Shown in pieces: positions 59,113 to 64,000 of a DNA stretch of 64,000 nt (the first letter of the stretch is position 1; each line of letters opens with the position of its first letter). The stretch spans positions 668,085 through 732,084 of the forward strand of contig NZ_JAJBZH010000002.1 in the NCBI RefSeq assembly GCF_020551945.1, in the 5' to 3' direction. Below the pieces are notes generated by a model. That model saw nothing but the letters and a program-made list of their open reading frames with translations, was not told the DNA's origin and did not search any database. The position numbers and the translations under genes were made by a program. The DNA is from Cellulosimicrobium marinum. Its GTDB lineage: Bacteria; Actinomycetota; Actinomycetes; Actinomycetales; Cellulomonadaceae.

Positions 59113-60552
59113 ATGCCCCTCTTCGAGGTGGACGCCGAGCGTCCGCTGCTCGTCCAGCCGCCCCAGCCGGCGGGCGCCTTCGGGACCGACGCGCAGCGCG
59201 TCGTCGACGGGAACCTCGACAGCCTCCTCGGCGAGCAGATCTTCCCCGTCGCCGAAGGGTCGGGGCCCGACGAGCCGCACCTCCTCGCGCTCGACGCCGC
59301 CGGTCTGCCCGTCGTCATCGAGGTGACGGCCGAGCTCACGGAGCACGCGCTCACGCAGGCGCTCAACCACGCCGGTCGCGCGGGCCGGCTCACCCGGGCC
59401 GAGCTCGCCGCGCGCTACTCCGGCGGTGCCTCCCGGTTCCAGCAGGACGTGGCGGCCTTCTACGACAACGTGCCCCTCACGCGCTCGCAGGCCACGGCCC
59501 GCACCACGGGCGCGCGCCTCATCGTCATCTGCTCGAGCGCGGCCCCCGGGATCGAGGACGCGCTCGACTTCCTCCGCCAGCCGGGCTCGCCCGTCGCGGT
59601 CCTGCGGCTCGGTGTCGTGCACGGGGCGGACGGGCGTCGCTTCGTCGACGTCTCCCCGCTCGTCGTGGGGCGTCAGGAGGTGGCGCCCCGGCCGGAGCGC
59701 ACCCCCGTCCGGGCGCGCGAGGCGGCCCCGGCGTCCGACTTCGCCGACGGCGTGGCCGTGGGGCGGGCCCTGACCGGCAAGTTTCCCGTGGTGACGCAGC
59801 ACGCCCGCCGTTCGCGGGCCGAGCGGCGCCGCGCCGCCGAGCTCGAGCCCCGTCCGGCCGCCGCGTCCTCGCTCGACGCCACCGGGCCCCTCGCGGCGGT
59901 GCCGATCGACGTGCGCCTGGAGTCCTCGGCGCACGATGCCGGCCTGCCCGGCCCCGCGCCGTCGGACGAGCTGCCCGCCGCGCCCGCGCCCGCGTGGTCC
60001 GAGGAGCCCGCCCCGTGGGCCGAGCGGCGGCCCGCCGACCACGGCGACGACGCGCGGGTCTCTCGCGCGTCCGTCCTCACGCGCGAGTCGGTGCGGACGC
60101 GGGAGTCGGTGCGGACGCGGGAGTCGATCCTCACGCACGAGTACGCCCAGCAGCACACCCCGGCGTCCGAGCGCTCGTACGACCCGCTGTCCTACCAGCC
60201 GCCGACCGACCTCGGCCTCGACACCCGCCCGGGCCGCGACGTCGTGCCCGCCCCGGCGCCGCGTCCCGACGCCCCGCTCGGCCCGGACGACGACCCGGAC
60301 CTCGTCGCGCTCGCCCGCTCGTTCGGCGCCCCGCGCCACCTCGTGTGGTCGCGGCCGCGCCGCGGGCAGCGGTTCGAGGCGGTCCTGCAGCCCGACGGGT
60401 TCATCGAGCTGTCCGACGGCGCCCGGTTCCGCCATCCCGACCTGGCCGCGGTCGCGGCCTCGGGGACCGCGACCGCGGACGGCTGGAGCGTGTGGCGGCT
60501 CGGCGACGACGGCCCGTCACTCACGGACGCGTTCCGCGACCGGAACGCCTGA
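59113..60552 (+). CDS. Nuclease-fold-like protein with C-terminal RAMA domain
   Basis: 479 residues. The N-terminal domain (about 25-170) has NLDSLLGEQIFPVAE, LLALDAAGLPVVIEV and LTQALNHAGRAGRL, a pattern like NucS/DUF91 PD-(D/E)xK folds, although the active-site lysine is not evident. A long disordered part contains an 18-bp repeat encoding RTRESV units (60082-60126). The C-terminus (GQRFEAVLQPDGFIELSDGARFRHPD, then DGWSVWRLGDDG) is a RAMA domain, associated with restriction and modification enzymes and with DNA-binding proteins. ATG 59113 follows GCAGGAGACC. Role unknown. Confidence 0.7.
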   Translation: MPLFEVDAERPLLVQPPQPAGAFGTDAQRVVDGNLDSLLGEQIFPVAEGSGPDEPHLLALDAAGLPVVIEVTAELTEHALTQALNHAGRAGRLTRAELAARYSGGASRFQQDVAAFYDNVPLTRSQATARTTGARLIVICSSAAPGIEDALDFLRQPGSPVAVLRLGVVHGADGRRFVDVSPLVVGRQEVAPRPERTPVRAREAAPASDFADGVAVGRALTGKFPVVTQHARRSRAERRRAAELEPRPAAASSLDATGPLAAVPIDVRLESSAHDAGLPGPAPSDELPAAPAPAWSEEPAPWAERRPADHGDDARVSRASVLTRESVRTRESVRTRESILTHEYAQQHTPASERSYDPLSYQPPTDLGLDTRPGRDVVPAPAPRPDAPLGPDDDPDLVALARSFGAPRHLVWSRPRRGQRFEAVLQPDGFIELSDGARFRHPDLAAVAASGTATADGWSVWRLGDDGPSLTDAFRDRNA

Positions 60553-60576
60553 GCCGGGTCGTCCCGGGCCCGGACC

Positions 60577-61407
60577 TCAGTCCGCGGACCGCACCATCGC
60601 GCGGATGCCGACGAGCAGGCCGACGACCGCGGTCGCCCCCGCGGCCACCCAGCCCCACGCCACGACGGATGCCGTAAGGTCCCCGGCGAACAGCGCCCTC
60701 TCGGCGTCGACGACGTAGCGCAGCGGGTTCGCCGACGCGGCGACCTGCATCCAGCGCGGGCCCGTCTCGAGCGGCAGCAGGATCCCGGACAGGAGCATCA
60801 GCGGGAAGAGCACCGTCTGCTGCACCATCCAGAACATCCAGTCCTGCTTGCGGACGGCGAGCGCGAGCGCGTAGGACAGCGCGCCGATCCCGACGCCGAG
60901 CAGCGCGAGCAGGGCGAGACCGAGCACGGCCCCCGCGACGTGCAGCTCGAACCCGAACGGCAGCATGACGAGGACGACGACCGCCGACTGCGCGACGACC
61001 GGCACCATCTCCTTGAGGGCCCGCCCGACGAGCAGGGACGAGCGGCTCAACGGGGCGACGAGCATCCGCTCGTGCGCACCCGTCTGGAGCTCGAACAGCA
61101 GGTTGGCGCCGGTCGCCGACGTCCCGAAGAGCGTCGTCATGACGAGGATCGACGGGACGAACCACTGCCACACGTTCCCGCCGATCGCGTCGCTGCCGCC
61201 GAGCGACCCGACGAGCAGCGGTCCGAACAGGGCAAGGAACACGATCGGCTGCACGAGCCCGAACACGACGGAGAACGGGTCGCGCACCACCGGACGCAGC
61301 TCGCGAGCGAGCACGATGCCCGTGTCCCGCACGAGACGACGGCGCGTGGCCGGGGGCGCGGACGGTCCCGCGTCGGTCGGGGCGGGACGGGTGTCGACGG
61401 TGCTCAT
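60577..61407 (-). CDS. ABC-2 type permease, DrrB-like
   Basis: 276 residues with six membrane helices; LARELRPVVRDPFSVVFGLVQPIVFLALFGPLL, and LMLLSGILLPLETGPRWMQVAASANPLRYVVDA are typical of DrrB exporters (daunorubicin resistance type). ATG 61407 overlaps the ATPase stop (ATGA), so ATPase and permease are co-translated. GAGGACC precedes the start. Probably exports a hydrophobic compound; substrate unknown. Confidence 0.9.
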   Translation of the reverse strand: MSTVDTRPAPTDAGPSAPPATRRRLVRDTGIVLARELRPVVRDPFSVVFGLVQPIVFLALFGPLLVGSLGGSDAIGGNVWQWFVPSILVMTTLFGTSATGANLLFELQTGAHERMLVAPLSRSSLLVGRALKEMVPVVAQSAVVVLVMLPFGFELHVAGAVLGLALLALLGVGIGALSYALALAVRKQDWMFWMVQQTVLFPLMLLSGILLPLETGPRWMQVAASANPLRYVVDAERALFAGDLTASVVAWGWVAAGATAVVGLLVGIRAMVRSAD

Positions 61408-62465
61408 GCTGCGGTCCTCTCGGTCGGCCGGGACGCGTCCTCGACGGGCGCCCCGGTGCTCGGGGTGGTCGGGTCGGTGCTCGTGGCCGTCTCGCGCAGG
61501 CTGCGGCCGGTGAGCGTGAGGAAGACGTCGTCCAGCGTCGGCAGCTGGACGTGCGCCCGGGCCACGCGGAGCCCGTCGGCGTCGGCGGCACGCAGGAGGC
61601 GGGGGAGGTACGCGTCGCCGTGCCGGGCACGCACGGTGAGCCCGTCCGTGCCGCGGTGGAGCACCTCCCGGAACCCCTCGACCCGGGCGGCGACCTCCGC
61701 GAGCCGCGCGGCGCCGTCGGGCGTTCCCTCGACCTCGACGACGACCTGGTCGCCCGCGAGGTCCGCCTTGAGGTTTGCGGCGGTGTCGTCCGCGATGACC
61801 TCGCCGTGGTCGACGACGACGACGCGCTCGGCCGTCGAGTCCGCCTCGTCGAGGTAGTGGGTGGTGAGGACGACCGTCATCGGTGTGCCGGACGCGGCGA
61901 CCGCGTCCCGCATCCGCCCCACGTGCTCCCACAGGTTCGCGCGGTTGTGCGGGTCGAGGCCCGTCGTCGGCTCGTCGAGGAACAGCAGCGCCGGCGAGTG
62001 CACGAGTCCCATCGCGACGTCGAGCCTGCGGCGCTGGCCGCCGGACAGGTCGGACACCTTGCGCGTGCGCTGGGCGGACAGCTCGAGGACGTCGAGCAGC
62101 TCGTCGGACCGACGGCGCGCGGCGCGGCGGTCGAGCCCGTGGATGCGTGCCTGGCTCACGAGCTCGTCGACGGCACGCTGGCCGTGGCCGGCGGCGTTGC
62201 CCTGCCCGACGTACCCGATGCTGCGCCGCACGGCGTCCGCCTGCGTCACGACGTCGAGACCGGCGACCGTCGCCGACCCGGACGTGGGGCGCACCAGGGT
62301 CGTGAGCATGCGCAGGGTCGTCGTCTTGCCGGCCCCGTTGGGGCCGAGGACGGCGACGAGCTCGCCGGGCGCGACGTCCAGGTCGATCCCGCGCACGGCG
62401 TGCACGGTGGCGTCGGGGTCGCGGCCGACACGGAAGTCCTTCGTCAGCGCTCGGGTTCGGATCAC
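61404..62465 (-). CDS. ABC transporter ATPase, DrrA-like
   Basis: 353 residues. Walker A GPNGAGKTT, signature LSGGQRRRLDVAMGL, Walker B LLFLDEPTTGLDP and the H-loop TTHYLDEAD are intact, in contrast with the degenerate ATPase at 44732. The DrrA C-terminal domain (RLAEVAARVEGFREV, LPTLDDVFLTLTGRSL) is present. GTG 62465 follows GGAGGACAC. Divergent from a WYL-family regulator with a palindrome at 62537-62565 between them. Confidence 0.93.
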   Translation of the reverse strand: MIRTRALTKDFRVGRDPDATVHAVRGIDLDVAPGELVAVLGPNGAGKTTTLRMLTTLVRPTSGSATVAGLDVVTQADAVRRSIGYVGQGNAAGHGQRAVDELVSQARIHGLDRRAARRRSDELLDVLELSAQRTRKVSDLSGGQRRRLDVAMGLVHSPALLFLDEPTTGLDPHNRANLWEHVGRMRDAVAASGTPMTVVLTTHYLDEADSTAERVVVVDHGEVIADDTAANLKADLAGDQVVVEVEGTPDGAARLAEVAARVEGFREVLHRGTDGLTVRARHGDAYLPRLLRAADADGLRVARAHVQLPTLDDVFLTLTGRSLRETATSTDPTTPSTGAPVEDASRPTERTAA

Positions 62466-62536
62466 GGTGTCCTCCGGGTGGGTCGTGAGGTGCTCGTCGA
62501 CGGCGGGTGCCGGACGGAACACCACCACTGTGGCGC

Positions 62537-62565
62537 CGGTAGAGGACAGGTACTGGCCTCTACCG
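62537..62565. promoter_or_regulatory. CGGTAGAGG-N11-CCTCTACCG operator
   Basis: Perfect 9-bp arms with 11-bp spacing, 72 bp before the DrrA-like gene and 18 bp before the WYL regulator. The likely binding site of that regulator, controlling both directions. Confidence 0.65.
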
Positions 62566-62582
62566 CGTGCGACCCTGGAGCC

Positions 62583-63569
62583 ATGCTCGAGACGTCCGGC
62601 CGGCTGCTCCGGCTGCTGTCCCTCCTCCAGGCCCGCCGCGACTGGCCAGGGGCGACGCTCGCGGAGCGCCTCGCCGTCAGCCCCCGCACGGTGCGGCGCG
62701 ACGTCGACCGGCTGCGGGAGCTCGGGTACCCCGTCCGCGCGACGAAGGGGCCCGACGGCGGGTACCGCCTCGACGCCGGGGCCGAGCTGCCGCCGCTGCT
62801 GTTCGACGACGAGCAGGCCGTCGCCGTCGCGCTCGCGCTGCGGACGGCGTCGCTCCCCGGTCTCGACGACGCCGCGGCGCGCGCGCTGACCACGATCCGG
62901 CAGGTGATGCCCGCGCGGCTCCGGGCCCGGATCGACGCGCTGGAGGTGACGTCGGTACCCCGCGGGCGGCAGCCTCAGCGCCCCCCGGTCCGGGCCGACG
63001 TCCTCCTCGCCGTGGGCACGGCGGTGCGCGAGCGGCGCACGATGCGCTTCGACTACGACGGCGGGAGCGGGGACCCCCTCCGGCCCGCGGGCGCACCGGC
63101 GTCCGAGGCGTTCCGACCACCGCGTCGGGTGGAGCCGCACCACCTCGTCACCTGGGGAGGACGCTGGTACCTCGTCGCGTGGGACGTGGAGCGCGACGAC
63201 TGGCGAACCTTCCGCGTCGACCGCATGACGCCCCGGGAAGGAACAGGAGCGGGCTTCGTGCCGCGCACGCTCCCTGCACCGGACGTCGCCACCTACGTGC
63301 AGGAGCAGTTCGCCCCGCCGCCGTGGCCGGTGCGCGGCAGCGCGATCCTCGGCATGCGGGCCGACCACGTCGCGCCGTGGGTCGGAGGCGCGGGGGTCGT
63401 CGAGGAGCTGGACGGCGATCGCTGCCGCGTGACGGCCGGGTCCTGGTCGTGGGCAGGTCTGGCTGCGTGGTTCGGGATGTTCGACGCCGACGTGGCGATC
63501 GAGGGTCCGTCCGAGCTCCGCGAGGCCGCGCGCACCGTCGGTCGACGCCTGGCGGAGGGGGCCAGGTGA
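62583..63569 (+). CDS. HTH_11/WYL-domain regulator beside DrrAB exporter
   Basis: 328 residues. N-terminal winged helix (RLLRLLSLLQARRDWPG, LAERLAVSPRTVRRDVDRLRELGYPV), GPDGGYRLDAGAELPPLLFDDEQAVAVALAL, and a WYL domain with MRFDYDGGSG and HHLVTWGGRWYLVAWDVERDDWRTFRVDRM. Ligand unknown; such regulators often control the neighbouring transporter. GACCCT lies 12 nt before ATG 62583, compatible with leaderless expression. Confidence 0.9.
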   Translation: MLETSGRLLRLLSLLQARRDWPGATLAERLAVSPRTVRRDVDRLRELGYPVRATKGPDGGYRLDAGAELPPLLFDDEQAVAVALALRTASLPGLDDAAARALTTIRQVMPARLRARIDALEVTSVPRGRQPQRPPVRADVLLAVGTAVRERRTMRFDYDGGSGDPLRPAGAPASEAFRPPRRVEPHHLVTWGGRWYLVAWDVERDDWRTFRVDRMTPREGTGAGFVPRTLPAPDVATYVQEQFAPPPWPVRGSAILGMRADHVAPWVGGAGVVEELDGDRCRVTAGSWSWAGLAAWFGMFDADVAIEGPSELREAARTVGRRLAEGAR

Positions 63570-64000
63570 TCGGGGTCACGGGGAGGCGAGTTGACCGTTC
63601 GGCCGCGGGCCCCGTAATGTTCTCGAGGTCGCCCGGCAGGGAGGAACAGACACCACGGCGCAGCTCTTCGGAGCAGACGCGAAGTGGCTGGTCCCGCAGG
63701 CGAAACCCCACCATTGTCTCGAAGGTTGCAGCGTGCTGCGCCTGAGGTACAGTTCGGGGGCCCGATTCAGACCATTCTGAACCGCAAATCCGGTTTCACC
63801 GGGTTCGGGACGAAGGTCAGGGTCTGGTAGGCTGGATGAAGAAACCCCGCGCAAAAGCCGCTGAAGCGGCCGGAGGCGGTGTGTGTCGGTTGTTTGAGAA
63901 CTCAACAGTGTGCTTGTTAGTCAATGCCAAATTTTTGTCCTCGTGGGCATGGCTGGCTGTTCTTCGCTCGTCTGGGTGGGGTGGTTGGTTGTGTCTGGGG
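63570..64000 (+). promoter_or_regulatory. Upstream and leader region of an rRNA operon
   Basis: The last 431 bp hold no CDS. Three promoter-like pairs occur in tandem: TTGACC-18-TAATGT (63591-63620), TTGCAG-16-TACAGT (63726-63753) and TTCGGG-18-TAGGCT (63804-63833). After a small GCCGC-TGAA-GCGGC hairpin (63857-63870) comes TTTGAGAACTCAACAGTGTG (63893-63912), the motif found ahead of 16S genes in actinobacteria, and then an AT-rich, T/G-biased leader. The 16S gene itself begins outside the window. Confidence 0.8.
63591..63620 (+). promoter_or_regulatory. rRNA operon promoter P1
   Basis: TTGACC (63591-63596), 18-bp spacer, TAATGT (63615-63620). The best of the three tandem promoter-like pairs before the rRNA leader. 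Confidence 0.6.

Noticed and set aside
63893..64000. Start of 16S rRNA
   Set aside because: Only the leader motif is seen. The conserved 16S 5' sequence is not reached before the edge.

Overview
The window is a chromosomal stretch of a very high-GC actinobacterium. GC-rich third positions, frequent GTG starts, GTGA/ATGA gene overlaps, an rRNA leader of actinobacterial type at the right edge, and two large secreted GH18 chitinases with CBM5/12 modules fit a Cellulosimicrobium-like member of the Promicromonosporaceae/Cellulomonadaceae. The genus is an inference. No phage, plasmid or transposase gene is seen. What is unusual is a set of small dispersed repeats, some of them inside genes.

Layout: 1-6.2 kb holds housekeeping genes (DsrE-like, nitrobindin-like, ygfZ, FUSC membrane protein, a Phd/VapC toxin-antitoxin pair, DUF2516, asparaginase II, dtd). 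6.2-16.2 kb is a secretion block: a 1009-aa LuxR regulator, two chitinases, a lipoprotein and an LAXTG surface protein. 16.4-20.5 kb encodes a DUF4012 protein and an ECF sigma factor with a membrane partner. 20.8-28.2 kb is a seven-gene ebo-type operon (Ino1-like synthase, EboC prenyltransferase, TIM-barrel, EboA, EboB, EboE, alkaline phosphatase-like) with a good promoter at 20668-20696. 28.2-28.7 kb is a repeat-rich intergenic region. 28.7-33.4 kb has a secreted subtilase divergent from a secreted crystallin-fold protein. 33.4-40.1 kb is a five-gene minus-strand operon (MoxR ATPase, unknown, HExxH-VWA protein, coiled-coil protein, PaaK-like adenylating enzyme). 40.3-42.1 kb is nadR-pnuC.

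42.2-49.1 kb carries OsmC, an SDR epimerase, a TetR regulator divergent from a degenerate ABC ATPase plus YhgE/Pip protein (two perfect operators between them), RidA and a WYL regulator. 49.1-58.6 kb carries an FAD/Fe-S oxidoreductase, a MocR regulator divergent from an aldo/keto reductase, a stand-alone nitroreductase and the F420 genes cofC-cofD. 58.6-63.6 kb has a thiamine-binding-type protein, a RAMA-domain protein, a DrrAB-type exporter and its divergent WYL regulator. 63.57-64.0 kb is the promoter and leader region of an rRNA operon; 16S itself lies beyond the edge.

The most notable signal is a structured element present three times (28333-28441, 40169-40253, 53850-53942). Outer and inner stems differ between copies, yet each is self-complementary; an 8-nt strand, a 9-nt loop and an 18-nt strand are conserved. 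One copy sits in frame in the MocR gene, and another lies between oppositely oriented arrays of a 21-bp repeat. Two further palindromic families occur (20507-20580, 26680-26760, 57000-57058; and 40281-40341, 42712-42773), the first with copies inside eboE and cofC.
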